Shown here: positions 36,772 to 46,582 of the stretch, in pieces
Layout: each line of letters begins with the position of its first letter
Position numbering within the stretch: the stretch's first letter is position 1
NCBI GenBank assembly: GCA_020162035.1
Contig: JAIUNM010000005.1
Coordinates: forward strand, 124,001 to 188,000
Length of the DNA stretch: 64,000 bases
Direction of reading: 5' to 3'
Origin: Bacteroidota bacterium
GTDB lineage: Bacteria > Bacteroidota > Bacteroidia > B-17B0 > Aurantibacillaceae
The notes under the pieces: model-generated
Told to the model about the DNA's origin: nothing
Database searches by the model: none
The model's input: the letters and a program-made list of their open reading frames with translations, nothing else
Program-made: the position numbers and the translations under genes

Positions 36772-39066
36772 TTATTCTTTAATAATTTTTGATACTGATT
36801 TTTTGTTATTATTCTCAACAGTAATAAAATAAATCCCTTTATTTAAATTACTTGTTTCAATAATTTCATTTAACACCGCTTTATTTTGATACTCAATTTG
36901 TTTAATTAATTTTCCTAAAACATCGGTTATTTTTATTGTAGTTGGATAAATAGAATTAAGATTCCCCGCAATAATTGTAAGTTGAGTATTAAATGGGTTA
37001 GGGAAAGCACTTAAGCCTACTTGGTTTAAGCTGTTAACTTTAATTCCTGCAGCAGGAGAGCTACTAATAGTAAAATTATTATTACTTATGTCATAAAATA
37101 TATTCCCTTTAGCTTCTACCTTTATTCTGCAAGTTGTTATTGTGCTTGCTACAGTTGGAGAAGAAACAGTCTCTATACCATCATTAGGCGTAGAGTTTTT
37201 TAGTACTGAATATGTTGTTCCACCATCTAACGAAATTAATATTCTTACCGTGTCACAAAAAATAGGTGTGGTGTTTGTTAAACCAACATCCCATGTAACT
37301 GTTTCATAACTTCCATTATACCATGTTACACCAGTTGCATTAGGAACCGTTACACTAAAAGCTCCGCCAGCTACTACACTAACATTTGTATTTGCATAAC
37401 ATACTCCTCCGCCGCCCATTTTATTATCTCTGGCAGTAAATCTAAATGATAAATTTTGTGCAGTACTTGGCATAAACTCGCCTTTAACTCCTGTAAAATT
37501 ACCTGATAAGGCAAGGTTTTGTTGAGGAAAATATCTTGTAACGGTTGTTGTTGGCGTGTAAGATCTAAAATACGGTTTTACGTTTGAGTTCCAGTTTCCA
37601 GATGTTCCAACAGTTGTTTCTTCCCATGAATAGGTTAATGGGTCGCCATTTGGGTCGGTAGCTGAGCCCGTTAAATAAAACGGTGTAGAAACCGGTACTG
37701 CAAAAGTAGATAAGCTACTAACGGTTGGTGGGTTATTACCAGTTGTAGATGTTACTGCACAACTATTTCCTCCACCTGAATTAGTAAAATTTACGATTTC
37801 ATCGTAACTAATTGCGTGAAAATACGCAATGCTGTTTGCTGCTAAGTCGTTTGTGCCACAAATACCTGCATATGCCATTATGGTTATACCACTACCAGGT
37901 TCAACAGCTGTAGCGGCATTTCTGTTGCCTCCGCCACAACTTCCTGTTGTAGAGTTAAATGTATGGTTACCTCCAAACTGATGTCCCATTTCGTGTGCAA
38001 CATAATCAATATCGTAGGGGTCGCCAACCGGGCTAGGGCTTCCCGTAATGCCACTTGCTTTTTGTGAATTAGAACATACTACTCCTAAACCAGCCAAGCC
38101 TCCGCCTCCAGTGCTAAACGTATGGCCAATGTCAAAATTAGCTGTTCCAATTGTATTGGTAATAATAGATTGGCTTTCTCCTATTAAAGTTCCAGCATTG
38201 TTATTTCCGTTAAATGGGTCGGTGCTTGCGTTTGTAAAAATAACCATTGTTTCTGTTGGTACTAAAACCAACCTAACAGAAACTTCTTTTTCATATACAC
38301 CATCAACTCTATTTACGCTTGTAACAATTTTAGCTAATGTTTGAGGAACTGTTGGGGTTGCAGAGCCCGTAGCAGCAACTGCGTACTCTCCAGTGCAAGC
38401 AACGGCTAATCTGTAAGTTCTTAATTGAGTTCCTACACATATTGCTGGTGGGGAGTTTAAGTTTTTTTGATTTGGATTTAATGGGGTTGTGTTTTGTGAA
38501 GTTTTTGGTTTTTCTGTGTTTTCTAAAACTCCTGCTTCAGGTAAAATTAAGTGGCTAGGTTTAACAAAATCAGCTGTAAAATAAGTTATATAATCTTCGG
38601 TGTTTTGTAAACAATAGGGGTCAATAAAATAATCTCCACTTGCAGTTAAAACCATTGCATGGAAGCCGAATTCTGTTACATCAATTTTGCCATTAGCATA
38701 AATATCATCTATTCCTTTTATGCTGTATGTTTTAATATCAGGAAATTGAGCTGCCAAATCTGGGTGCATTATTGGGGCTTCAACAACTTTAAATTTTTGT
38801 ATTTGTCCGCTAGGTGTTGGTAGTGTTATTTCACAGGCACTTTTATGTATTGGTGTGTTTTTTTCATTTGGTGCTACAGCCAAATTGTTTTTTAAATCGT
38901 TAATATTTAATTTAAATGTTAAATATTTTTGTGGTATTATTTGTCTAAGGCCAGATTTAGAGATGTTAGATTCTTGTACAGAAGACCAGGTTTTTGAAGT
39001 GTTGATTTGAGCATTAATTTGCAACAAACAAATTGTTAAACAAATTGAAGTAATAGTTTTTTTCAT
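36772..39066 (-). CDS. Secreted reprolysin-like zinc metalloprotease with T9SS type A domain
   Basis: 764 residues. A signal peptide (KKTITSICLTICLLQINAQ) and a propeptide-like region (~20-205) precede a metzincin domain with H358-EMG-H362-QFGGN-H368 and the Met-turn IMAYAGICG. An Ig/PKD-like region (~440-680) follows, then a T9SS sorting domain (LSAFPNPFNTQLTI, ITDVLGKLI, KGIYFITV). It is predicted to be released or anchored at the surface and to degrade protein. A strong terminator ends the gene; a TATATTTA element precedes it. Confidence 0.93.
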   Translation of the reverse strand: MKKTITSICLTICLLQINAQINTSKTWSSVQESNISKSGLRQIIPQKYLTFKLNINDLKNNLAVAPNEKNTPIHKSACEITLPTPSGQIQKFKVVEAPIMHPDLAAQFPDIKTYSIKGIDDIYANGKIDVTEFGFHAMVLTASGDYFIDPYCLQNTEDYITYFTADFVKPSHLILPEAGVLENTEKPKTSQNTTPLNPNQKNLNSPPAICVGTQLRTYRLAVACTGEYAVAATGSATPTVPQTLAKIVTSVNRVDGVYEKEVSVRLVLVPTETMVIFTNASTDPFNGNNNAGTLIGESQSIITNTIGTANFDIGHTFSTGGGGLAGLGVVCSNSQKASGITGSPSPVGDPYDIDYVAHEMGHQFGGNHTFNSTTGSCGGGNRNAATAVEPGSGITIMAYAGICGTNDLAANSIAYFHAISYDEIVNFTNSGGGNSCAVTSTTGNNPPTVSSLSTFAVPVSTPFYLTGSATDPNGDPLTYSWEETTVGTSGNWNSNVKPYFRSYTPTTTVTRYFPQQNLALSGNFTGVKGEFMPSTAQNLSFRFTARDNKMGGGGVCYANTNVSVVAGGAFSVTVPNATGVTWYNGSYETVTWDVGLTNTTPIFCDTVRILISLDGGTTYSVLKNSTPNDGIETVSSPTVASTITTCRIKVEAKGNIFYDISNNNFTISSSPAAGIKVNSLNQVGLSAFPNPFNTQLTIIAGNLNSIYPTTIKITDVLGKLIKQIEYQNKAVLNEIIETSNLNKGIYFITVENNNKKSVSKIIKE

Positions 39067-39084
39067 TATTTAATAATAGAACAG

Positions 39085-39092
39085 TAAATATA
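39085..39092 (-). promoter_or_regulatory. TAnnTTTA -7 element of the M12B-like protease gene
   Basis: TATATTTA on the minus strand, 18 bases upstream of the ATG at 39066. Confidence 0.45.
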
Positions 39093-39130
39093 ATCCTAAA
39101 CAACTTTAGGCTAAAATTTTTTAAATAGGA

Positions 39131-40009
39131 TTATTGCCTTTTGTCAATTCCCCACATTAATTTATTTCTGAGGGTTGTAAAAAAATGTTGCCCTTCTAAA
39201 TTTACAAGGTTAAATCTAAAATCTGCTTTTTTTAATTTAATTACAGAATCAGCCTTAATTTTAGCGCTTTTAGAATCTAAAGAAAGGTTATAAAAATCAC
39301 TTCTGCCACTAACTTTTAACTCTATTGTTTTGTTGTTTGAAATAACAATAGGCCTTACATTTAAGTTATGAGGTGCAATTGGTGTTAAAATAAAGTTTTC
39401 AGAATCGGGCACCATAATAGGCCCTCCGCAACTTAACGAATAAGCAGTTGAGCCTGTGGTAGTGCTAACAATTAAACCATCAGCAAAATATGAGTTTAAA
39501 AAAACACCATCCACATAAACCTCAATGTTTATCATAGCTCCACTATCTTTTTTATGAATAGTAAATTCATTTAAAGCATAATTAATTTCTCCAAAACATT
39601 TACTTCCATCTTTTAGTTCAATAAGTTCGCGTTTATCTAATGTAAATTTCTCTTTTATTAAAAGCTGTAAGGCTTTTTGTAAATCGTTTTTGTTTACAGA
39701 GGCTAAAAAACCTAACCTTCCGGTGTTTACACCTAAAACAGGTATTCCAGAATTTCTAACTAAATCTAAGGTTTCGAGCATAGTACCATCACCACCTAAA
39801 GAAATTACATAATCTGCTTTAGATATAAGTTCTTCGCTAGTGGTGTAAGTATTTATTGGCGTTGAAAAAGAAAATTGAGTTTTTAAAAACTCTAAATAAG
39901 GTAAATAAACAACTAGCTTAACATTTTCTTGAATAAGCGTGTTATTTATTAACTCTAGGTATTGAGGAACATTGTCGTTAGTAGAACGAGCGTAAACCGC
40001 AACAGTCAT
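39131..40009 (-). CDS. nadK: NAD kinase
   Basis: Makes NADP from NAD and ATP (or polyphosphate) in the cytoplasm. 292 residues, normal size. GGDGTM at 72-77 is the diagnostic nucleotide/phosphate motif, followed by GVNTGRLGFLAS, ADGLIVSTTTGSTAYSLSCGG and the C-terminal LSLDSK. It is divergent from the orphan histidine kinase gene. Confidence 0.96.
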   Translation of the reverse strand: MTVAVYARSTNDNVPQYLELINNTLIQENVKLVVYLPYLEFLKTQFSFSTPINTYTTSEELISKADYVISLGGDGTMLETLDLVRNSGIPVLGVNTGRLGFLASVNKNDLQKALQLLIKEKFTLDKRELIELKDGSKCFGEINYALNEFTIHKKDSGAMINIEVYVDGVFLNSYFADGLIVSTTTGSTAYSLSCGGPIMVPDSENFILTPIAPHNLNVRPIVISNNKTIELKVSGRSDFYNLSLDSKSAKIKADSVIKLKKADFRFNLVNLEGQHFFTTLRNKLMWGIDKRQ

Positions 40010-40018
40010 AATTAACTA

Positions 40019-40026
40019 CAAAGATA
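40019..40026 (-). promoter_or_regulatory. TAnnTTTG -7 element of nadK
   Basis: TATCTTTG on the minus strand, nine bases before the ATG at 40009; an exact consensus match. Confidence 0.55.
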
Positions 40027-40064
40027 AAAATGTTTTTGAATTTAGAATAATTTATCAATATGTG

Positions 40065-40072
40065 TACCTTTG
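40065..40072 (+). promoter_or_regulatory. TAnnTTTG -7 element of the orphan histidine kinase gene
   Basis: TACCTTTG, six bases before the ATG at 40079; an exact consensus match. An in-frame TTG at 40070 lies inside this element and would be upstream of the transcript start. Confidence 0.6.
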
Positions 40073-40078
40073 TTTTTT

Positions 40079-41128
40079 ATGAATAGGTTTAATATAGGCA
40101 ATATCTTATTTAAATTTAGTTCTATTGGAGCTATAACAATTACATTGTTTGTGTTTGTAATTGATTTGTTTTTTAAAAGAGGGTTTGAATTTGCTATTTA
40201 TTTACTTATTTTATTTTTAAGTTTTTTAGCCGTATTTGCATTGTTGTACCTGTTTTACATTTTAAATATTAGCAAACGTATAGAAAATTTAAATGAAAGG
40301 ATTAAACAAAAGTTATTTACAAACGAAATTCCAAAAAGTATAAACCAATTAGAGGAGCCAGATGCTATAACAACTTTAAACAGTAGGGTTGAAAGTTTAA
40401 TTTCTTTAAAAGAAACCGAAAATGAATATTACAAAAATTTAGATAGTTACAGAAAAGAGTATTTAGGCAATGTTTCGCATGAATTAAAAACACCTATTTT
40501 TAATATTCAAGGATATGTGGACACTTTAATTAACGGTGGGTTAAATGATGAAACCATAAATTTAAATTACTTAAAAAGGGTTGAAAAAAGTACTGAAAGG
40601 TTAATTCAAATTATTGACGATTTAGAAACAATAACTCAATTAGAAACAGGCGAATTAATTTTAGATATTGATGTTTTTGACATAGCTCAATTAATTAAAG
40701 ATGTTTACATATCTCTTGAAATTCAAGCGAGTAAAAAAAATATAAAATTAGAATTAGCAAAAAAATACGAAAAACCCATTTTGGTTAATGCGGATAAATA
40801 TAGAATTAGACAAGTGCTTGTAAATTTAATTACCAATAGTATTAAATACGGAAAAGAAAACGGAAAAACAATTACTGAATTTAATTATTTAAATGATGAT
40901 GTTTTAGTTGAGATAAAAGATAATGGAGATGGTATTGAGGCTAGTCATTTGCCGCGTTTGTTTGAACGTTTTTACAGGGTAGATAAAGGAAGAAGCCGAG
41001 AGCAAGGAGGAACAGGCTTAGGGCTTTCTATAGTTAAGCACATTATTGATGCACATAATAAATCTATAGTTGTAGAAAGTGAAATTGGAAAAGGAACTAA
41101 ATTTATATTTTCGTTAACAGCAGCTTAA
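40079..41128 (+). CDS. Membrane sensor histidine kinase without adjacent regulator
   Basis: 349 residues. Two membrane helices (~12-32 and ~38-62) have almost no periplasmic loop, so the signal is probably sensed in the membrane or cytoplasm. HisKA has His134 (GNVSHELKTP) and the HATPase has NLITNSIKYG, KDNGDGI and GGTGLGLSIVKHI. It is PhoR/ArlS-like in layout. No response regulator lies next to it. I chose ATG 40079 over TTG 40070 because the TTG is part of the promoter element. Confidence 0.92.
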   Translation: MNRFNIGNILFKFSSIGAITITLFVFVIDLFFKRGFEFAIYLLILFLSFLAVFALLYLFYILNISKRIENLNERIKQKLFTNEIPKSINQLEEPDAITTLNSRVESLISLKETENEYYKNLDSYRKEYLGNVSHELKTPIFNIQGYVDTLINGGLNDETINLNYLKRVEKSTERLIQIIDDLETITQLETGELILDIDVFDIAQLIKDVYISLEIQASKKNIKLELAKKYEKPILVNADKYRIRQVLVNLITNSIKYGKENGKTITEFNYLNDDVLVEIKDNGDGIEASHLPRLFERFYRVDKGRSREQGGTGLGLSIVKHIIDAHNKSIVVESEIGKGTKFIFSLTAA

Positions 41129-41481
41129 TTTTGATCTTCTTTTTTAACCCCTAATATCATATTTAATATTCCTGTAATAAAAGATAATATTATACTAAAA
41201 AATAAAGCTGTCCAAAAACCATTTACACTAAAACCACTAACTATTTTATCTGCAAATAAAATTATTATAGCATTTATAGCTAATAAAAACAACCCTAAAG
41301 TAACAACTGTAACAGGTATTGTTAATATTGTTAATATTGGTTTTACAACCGCATTTAAAAACGCTAATACAATTGCAACTAAAAGGGCAGAAACGTAATT
41401 AGTTAAACTAACCCCAGGTAAAATATGGGCTACTATAAAAACCGCTAATGCCGAAACTATTAATTTAATTATAAAATTCAT
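41125..41481 (-). CDS. Phage holin family / YvlD-like membrane protein (PF04020 type)
   Basis: 118 residues with four hydrophobic helices and the family pattern LVAIVLAFLNAVVKPIL, LTIPVTVVTLGLFLLAINA, ADKIVSGFSVNGFWTAL split across helices. The holin name comes from family annotation only; there is no phage context. Its stop overlaps the stop of the kinase gene (TTAA), and its start lies one base after the rsmA stop, so it is the last gene of the prfB-rsmA unit. Confidence 0.85.
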   Translation of the reverse strand: MNFIIKLIVSALAVFIVAHILPGVSLTNYVSALLVAIVLAFLNAVVKPILTILTIPVTVVTLGLFLLAINAIIILFADKIVSGFSVNGFWTALFFSIILSFITGILNMILGVKKEDQN

Positions 41482-41482
41482 G

Positions 41483-42265
41483 TTATTTATTTAATGTGTT
41501 TTGTTCAACAAAATTAGTTAATTCTACAAATTGAGGCACGCTTAATTGCTCTGGTCTTAATGTAAAAAGTTCATGCTGAATGCTTTTGTTTTGAAGTAGA
41601 GATTGAACAGAGTTACGAATCATTTTACGACGTTGATTAAAACATGCTTTTACTACTTTTACAAAAAGCTCCTCATTACAATTTAATTTATTTGTATTGT
41701 TACGTATTAATTTTATTACAGCGCTTTTTACCTTTGGAGGAGGTGTAAATAAATTTTCGTTTACAGTAAATAAATATTCAATATTGTAATAAGCTTGTAA
41801 TAAAACGCTTAATATACCATAGGTTTTACTTCCCGGTTTTTCAGCAATTCTTTCTGCCACTTCTTTTTGAAACATTCCTACAACACAATCTATATTGTTT
41901 TTATTTTCTAAAACTTTAAACATAATTTGACTGGAAATATTGTAAGGAAAATTTCCTATTAAATTAAATTTACCACTAACGTGTTTAGTTGTGTTTTGAG
42001 ATAAAAAATCTTGTAATAAAAATTTACTTGAATGCTCAGGATAATTTTGTTTTAGGTAAATAATGCTTTCTTCGTCAACATCAAAGGCAATAAAATTTGC
42101 ATTTAACTTAATTAAATGTTTGGTTAAAACGCCCATTCCAGGGCCAACTTCAACAATAATCGTGTCGGAGTTTTCGTTAATTAAAGCATCTACAATTGAT
42201 TTAGCAATTGTTTCGTCATTTAAAAAATGTTGGCCTAAATGTTTTTTTGCTTTAACCGTTTGCAT
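41483..42265 (-). CDS. rsmA: 16S rRNA (adenine(1518)/(1519)-N6)-dimethyltransferase
   Basis: Dimethylates two adjacent adenines near the 3' end of 16S rRNA. 260 residues with KKHLGQHFLND at 7-17, the SAM-binding VEVGPGMG at 38-45, and catalytic N105-F-P-Y108 (GNFPYNIS). The ATG overlaps the prfB stop by one base (TAATG). Confidence 0.96.
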   Translation of the reverse strand: MQTVKAKKHLGQHFLNDETIAKSIVDALINENSDTIIVEVGPGMGVLTKHLIKLNANFIAFDVDEESIIYLKQNYPEHSSKFLLQDFLSQNTTKHVSGKFNLIGNFPYNISSQIMFKVLENKNNIDCVVGMFQKEVAERIAEKPGSKTYGILSVLLQAYYNIEYLFTVNENLFTPPPKVKSAVIKLIRNNTNKLNCNEELFVKVVKACFNQRRKMIRNSVQSLLQNKSIQHELFTLRPEQLSVPQFVELTNFVEQNTLNK

Positions 42266-43369
42266 TAATTTTTATTTGTTTGTTTTCCTCCAAGCGCCAT
42301 TAAATAAGATTTTATTAATTCATCTAAATTTCCATCTAACACGCCTTCGGCATTTGTAATTTTTAATTCCGTTCTGTGGTCGTTTACCATTTTGTAGGGA
42401 TGTAAGACATAACTACGAATTTGTGAGCCCCATTCTATTTTCATTTTTCCTTCTTCAATAGCGTTTTTGGCTTCGTTGCGTTTTCGCATTTCTAATTCAT
42501 AAAGTTGCGATTTTAACATTTGCATTGCCCGTTCTCTATTTCCTAATTGCGATCGTTCTACCTGACAAACTACAACAATTCCTGTTGGCTTATGTAATAA
42601 TTGTACTTTTGATTCTACTTTGTTTACATTTTGTCCGCCTGCTCCGCCACTTCGAGAGGTGCTCATTTCAATATCGCTTGGATGAATGTTAATTTCTATA
42701 CTATCATCAACTACAGGATAAACATAAACAGAAGCAAAACTTGTATGTCTTTTAGCATTACTATCAAATGGACTTATGCGAACTAAACGGTGTACGCCAT
42801 TTTCGCCTTTTAAATACCCATAAGCAAAGTTTCCATCAATTTGTATTGAAACAGATTTAATTCCTGCTACATCTCCAGCATTATAATCTAATTCACTTAC
42901 TTTAAAGCCTTGTTTTTCGGCCCACATTAAATACATACGCATTAAAATCCCCGCCCAATCACAACTTTCTGTTCCTCCTGCTCCTGCATTAATTTGTAAT
43001 ACGCAACTCAATTTATCTTCTTCGCCACGCAACATGTTTTTAAATTCTATGTCTTCAAGCGCAACAAAGGTTTTATCGTATTCTAATTGAGTTTCTTGCT
43101 CTGTAGCATCGCCACTTTTATAAAACTCATAAAGGGTATTTAAATCTTCTACTTGTGCTTTAAGCGCATCGTAACTTTGTGTCCAACTTTTTAATAGTTT
43201 AACTTCGTTTAAAATTTTTTCGGCATTTTTTGAATCGTTCCAAAAATTAGGATCTAAAGTTTTTTCTTCTAATAACTCTAAATCATGTTTCTTTTTATCA
43301 TAGTCAAAGAAACCCCCTTAACTCGCCACTGCGATCATTCAAGTCTTTTAATTGTTCAAATGTAAACAT
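42265..43369 (-). CDS. prfB: Peptide chain release factor 2, with programmed +1 frameshift
   Basis: RF2 recognises UGA and UAA and triggers peptide release. The ATG at 43369 opens a short frame of 21 codons that ends at UGA (43304-43306); a +1 shift at CTT-TGA-C continues into the long frame at GAC (43305), giving 367 residues. Stop-recognition SPF falls at 199-201 and catalytic GGQ at 244-246, close to E. coli positions. The N-terminus ([18 protein letters not shown] then DYDKKK) is typical. An exact TACCTTTG promoter lies three bases upstream of the ATG. It is the first gene of a unit with rsmA and the YvlD-like gene. Confidence 0.97.
43303..43318 (-). other. prfB programmed +1 ribosomal frameshift site
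   Basis: Minus strand AGG GGG TTT CTT TGA C. It has the classic RF2 parts: an SD-like AGGGGG, the slippery CTT, the in-frame stop TGA at codon 22 and the following C. When RF2 is scarce the ribosome slips one base and makes more RF2. Confidence 0.95.
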
Positions 43370-43372
43370 ATA

Positions 43373-43380
43373 CAAAGGTA
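43373..43380 (-). promoter_or_regulatory. TAnnTTTG -7 element of prfB
   Basis: TACCTTTG on the minus strand, only three bases before the prfB ATG. Transcription would begin at or just inside the start codon region. Confidence 0.6.
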
Positions 43381-43390
43381 CTATTATATT

Positions 43391-45082
43391 TTATAGTTTT
43401 AGATATTCTTCTTTTAAAAACTGCATTAATTCATTTATATATGTTGCACTAAAATCAAATTTTATTCCGGCCGCATTATATATTTGAGGAATTGTTGCTG
43501 TATATCCTAAACTTAAAGCGTTTTTGTAATTTTCGATAGCTTGTTTAGGGTTTTGTTTATATTGCCTCCACATTGCAATAGCACCAAGTTGAGCAAAGCC
43601 ATATTCAATGTAATAAAAAGGCACTTCAAACAAATGTAGTTGCACTTGCCATTTACGAGCTAAATTGCTTTCTAATCCCGTGTAATCAATTACACTTGCA
43701 CTAAATTCATTTGCAATTTTTAACCAATTTTCTTTTCTTTCAATTAAAGTATGGTTTGGATTTGTATAAACCCAATGTTGAAATTTATCAATAGTAGCAA
43801 TCCAAGGTAATGTATCTATTACACTTTCTAATTGTTGTTTTTTAGCACGTCGTAAATCTTCTTTATCATTAAAAAAAACATCCCAATGTTCCATACTAAT
43901 TAATTCCATGCTCATGCTCGCTAACTCTGCTACTTCACTTGGAGGCGATTTAAAATCTATTAATTCTTGCTTTTCATACAAAAAAGAGTGTATAGCATGT
44001 CCGCCTTCATGAACCATAGTAGTTAAATCACGCAACAAACCAACAGAGTTCATAAAAATAAAAGGAACTTCTGTTTCGTATAGAGGGTATTGATATCCGC
44101 CAGGAGCTTTACCAATACGACTTTCTAAATCCAACCTATTCATTTTTTGCATTGTTAAAATGCATTGGCCAAAATAGGGGTCAATTTTATTAAAGCATTT
44201 TATAGTTTTTTCTATTAGTTCATTTGCTGTTTCAAAAGGTTTTAAAGGAGTTAACCCTTCTTCATCAACGCTTGTATCCCAGGGCTTATATGTTTCTAAT
44301 TTTAATTTTTCTTTTCTGTTTTTATGTAAGTCATTTAATAAATCAACGGCATGTTGTTGTACGGAATTATGAAAATTAAGGCAATCGTTAACCGTATAAT
44401 CAAATCTTCCTAAAGCTTGGTGTTTATAATCTCTAAAGTTTTTAAATCCGCAGTTAAGCGCAACTTTATTCCTTAATTGTATTAACTCCGAATATAAATT
44501 ATTTAAAGCTTCTTCATCTAACGCTCTGCGTATTTGCAGTTTATTATAAATGCTTTCGCGTATGTTTCTGTCTAAATTTTTCAAAAACACTCCTGCTTGC
44601 TGCATGGTAAGTGTTTTCTCATCATGTTCAATTGTTTGCGCTCCACTAATTTCACCAAACTTCTGTTCAAGCTCTTGTAATTTAGTGTTAAGTTCTATAT
44701 TTTCTTCTCTAAATAAATCTATACTGTTTTTAATTCCTTTAAAATAAATATTATATGCGCTTGTATTTAGCTCGTTTTTATAATTACAATTATTTATTTT
44801 AATGTTTAATTGATTGGTTATTGGGGCCATATGAGGCTCTATGTTTTGCACAAAATCATTAAAACTATTTCTTAAATCTGTATTACTTGTGTCACACGTC
44901 ATTTTTATATAACGCCAAGCCATGTTTTCGCTTATTACTGCCCCAAGTTCGCTTGAGTTAAGAAGTAATTGTTTTAAATCTGAAACAGAATTTAATTCTC
45001 TGCTTAGTAAATTATCAAAGTATGGTTTTAAATTTTCCCAAGTTGTAATTGTAAAATTTTTATCAATAAAGTTTCTTTGCAT
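43391..45082 (-). CDS. M3 family oligoendopeptidase
   Basis: A zinc metallopeptidase that cleaves oligopeptides in the cytoplasm. 563 residues, the family size, with H358-EGG-H362 (MVHEGGHAIHSF) and the helical C-terminal region (ALSLGYTATIPQIYNAAGI). No signal peptide is visible. Its start is three bases after the patatin gene stop, so both share a transcript. Confidence 0.93.
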   Translation of the reverse strand: MQRNFIDKNFTITTWENLKPYFDNLLSRELNSVSDLKQLLLNSSELGAVISENMAWRYIKMTCDTSNTDLRNSFNDFVQNIEPHMAPITNQLNIKINNCNYKNELNTSAYNIYFKGIKNSIDLFREENIELNTKLQELEQKFGEISGAQTIEHDEKTLTMQQAGVFLKNLDRNIRESIYNKLQIRRALDEEALNNLYSELIQLRNKVALNCGFKNFRDYKHQALGRFDYTVNDCLNFHNSVQQHAVDLLNDLHKNRKEKLKLETYKPWDTSVDEEGLTPLKPFETANELIEKTIKCFNKIDPYFGQCILTMQKMNRLDLESRIGKAPGGYQYPLYETEVPFIFMNSVGLLRDLTTMVHEGGHAIHSFLYEKQELIDFKSPPSEVAELASMSMELISMEHWDVFFNDKEDLRRAKKQQLESVIDTLPWIATIDKFQHWVYTNPNHTLIERKENWLKIANEFSASVIDYTGLESNLARKWQVQLHLFEVPFYYIEYGFAQLGAIAMWRQYKQNPKQAIENYKNALSLGYTATIPQIYNAAGIKFDFSATYINELMQFLKEEYLKL

Positions 45083-45085
45083 AAA

Positions 45086-46090
45086 TTAAATTGTGTAAGT
45101 AGATTGTTTGCCAATGTTTTCATAATTTTTTGAAATCCATTTGTCGCATGCCTCGTAGCCTTTATTTTTAAGGTGCATTAAAAAATCCCATGTCGTATTT
45201 AATTTACTCGATAAATTTAAATTAGATAATGTGTTATCTGCACTTAAACTATGTAATTGTATTTTTTTTAATTGGCCGTTTAAGTTTACTCCTTTATCAA
45301 TTAAATTATTTATAAATTCTAAATGTTCAATTTCAAGTGCTAATGATGAATTAAAACTTATTTCGTTAACTCTATCTTTAATTTCTTCGCTGTTAGAAGG
45401 GACTTCATCAATTTTAAACGGATTAATTTTTACTAATAAAATATCGTCTGTCCCAACGGTTCCTTTAGTTAAAGGCCATAAAGGAGGGTTACCCATATAT
45501 CCACCATCCCAATAATATTCGCCATTAATTTTTACAGCATCAAATAAATAAGGTAAACATGCGCTTGCTAATACTGCTTTACAAGTAATTTCTGTTGGAC
45601 CAAAAACTTTAGCTTTACATGTTTTTACATTTGTTGCACAAACAAATAATTTTGGTGGTGAAATTTTTTGTAATTCTTCAAAATCAATTAACTCATTTAA
45701 TATTTTTTCTAAAGGATTAAAGCCTAAAGGATTGTATTGTTGTGGTGCAATATTTTCAGAAGTAACCGAGAATAGTTTATACAAAGGGCTGTAATCCATA
45801 TTACCCGGACTTAACATTTTATCAAACCAAGTTGGTTGTAAGGGCGATAATTTTCCTGCTTCTGAAATTTTATGCCAAAATTTAACTAATGTATGTTTAG
45901 CTAAGTTTCTTCCTCCTTTGCTTAAGCCATATATTGTGCAAACACCATTCATTGCTCCTGCGCTTGTGCCACAAATACCATCAATTTCAATTTTGGGTTC
46001 GTCTAACAATCTGTCAATAACACCCCAACTATAAGCGCCATGTGCGCCACCACCCTGTAATGCTAAATCAATTTTTTTAATTTGAGTCAT
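45086..46090 (-). CDS. Patatin-like phospholipase
   Basis: 334 residues with the Ser-Asp dyad of patatins: an oxyanion loop LQGGGAHGAY at 11-20, the nucleophile Ser43 in GTSAG, and Asp195 in WDGGYMGN. It probably hydrolyses acyl esters of lipids. There is no signal peptide, so it is cytoplasmic or peripherally bound, unlike the surface type V patatins. The start overlaps the end of the upstream unknown gene by four bases. Confidence 0.9.
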   Translation of the reverse strand: MTQIKKIDLALQGGGAHGAYSWGVIDRLLDEPKIEIDGICGTSAGAMNGVCTIYGLSKGGRNLAKHTLVKFWHKISEAGKLSPLQPTWFDKMLSPGNMDYSPLYKLFSVTSENIAPQQYNPLGFNPLEKILNELIDFEELQKISPPKLFVCATNVKTCKAKVFGPTEITCKAVLASACLPYLFDAVKINGEYYWDGGYMGNPPLWPLTKGTVGTDDILLVKINPFKIDEVPSNSEEIKDRVNEISFNSSLALEIEHLEFINNLIDKGVNLNGQLKKIQLHSLSADNTLSNLNLSSKLNTTWDFLMHLKNKGYEACDKWISKNYENIGKQSTYTI

Positions 46091-46494
46091 AAAATACTAT
46101 AGTAAATTTTTTGTTCTTTTGTTTCAATGTTTTCTGTTACTAATATAACTTTTTTTATGCTTTTATTACTTAAATAATTTTTTAAAAAATGTAAAATTAA
46201 ATTAAAGTTGTTGTCATTTTTTACCTCTCCATTTTTAACGTTACAGTTTTGAGTAAAATAGTGTATTAAATTTGTTAAGGTTAATACATGTGCTTCGTTT
46301 CCTGCAAATCTGTTGTTTTGGTGTTTATTTACTAGGGTTGTTAAAACATCTTCAGTATGATTTTCTGATTCAACAATTAATTTAAAATTGTTTTTAGGGG
46401 GGTATGTAAAAAACTCCCAGTTTTGATGGAAATACGGATAAATATATACTCCAGCAATATATTTAAGTTTAGAGTTGCTATTGTATAAAAGCAA
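46087..46494 (-). CDS. Hypothetical protein with unclear start
   Basis: At least 135 residues from TTG 46494; no family recognised. The same frame stays open upstream of the TTG and encodes a helix typical of a signal anchor (KIIIFFLVLCIFVTHFTS), yet has no ATG, GTG or TTG before it. The true start may be a rare codon (ATA at 46584 gives IKVYLYKINKTSK) or the gene may have lost its start. It overlaps the patatin gene by four bases and is divergent from the S9 peptidase gene, whose ATG would overlap that ATA. Confidence 0.55.
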   Translation of the reverse strand: MLLYNSNSKLKYIAGVYIYPYFHQNWEFFTYPPKNNFKLIVESENHTEDVLTTLVNKHQNNRFAGNEAHVLTLTNLIHYFTQNCNVKNGEVKNDNNFNLILHFLKNYLSNKSIKKVILVTENIETKEQKIYYSIL

Positions 46495-46582
46495 GCTTGT
46501 AAAATGTGTTACAAAAATGCATAAAACTAAAAAGAAAATAATTATTTTAGATGTTTTATTAATTTTATAAAGATAAACTTTT

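Noticed and set aside
40070-40078. Earlier TTG start for the orphan histidine kinase
   Set aside because: The TTG is part of the TACCTTTG promoter element, so it would lie upstream of the mRNA; ATG 40079 is used.
41125-41481. Prophage remnant suggested by a holin-family protein
   Set aside because: The family name is misleading; the gene is embedded in a prfB-rsmA housekeeping unit and no phage genes are near.
43035-43369. prfB starting at the internal ATG 43035
   Set aside because: The ~111 residues before it are typical RF2 N-terminal sequence, joined by the frameshift site.
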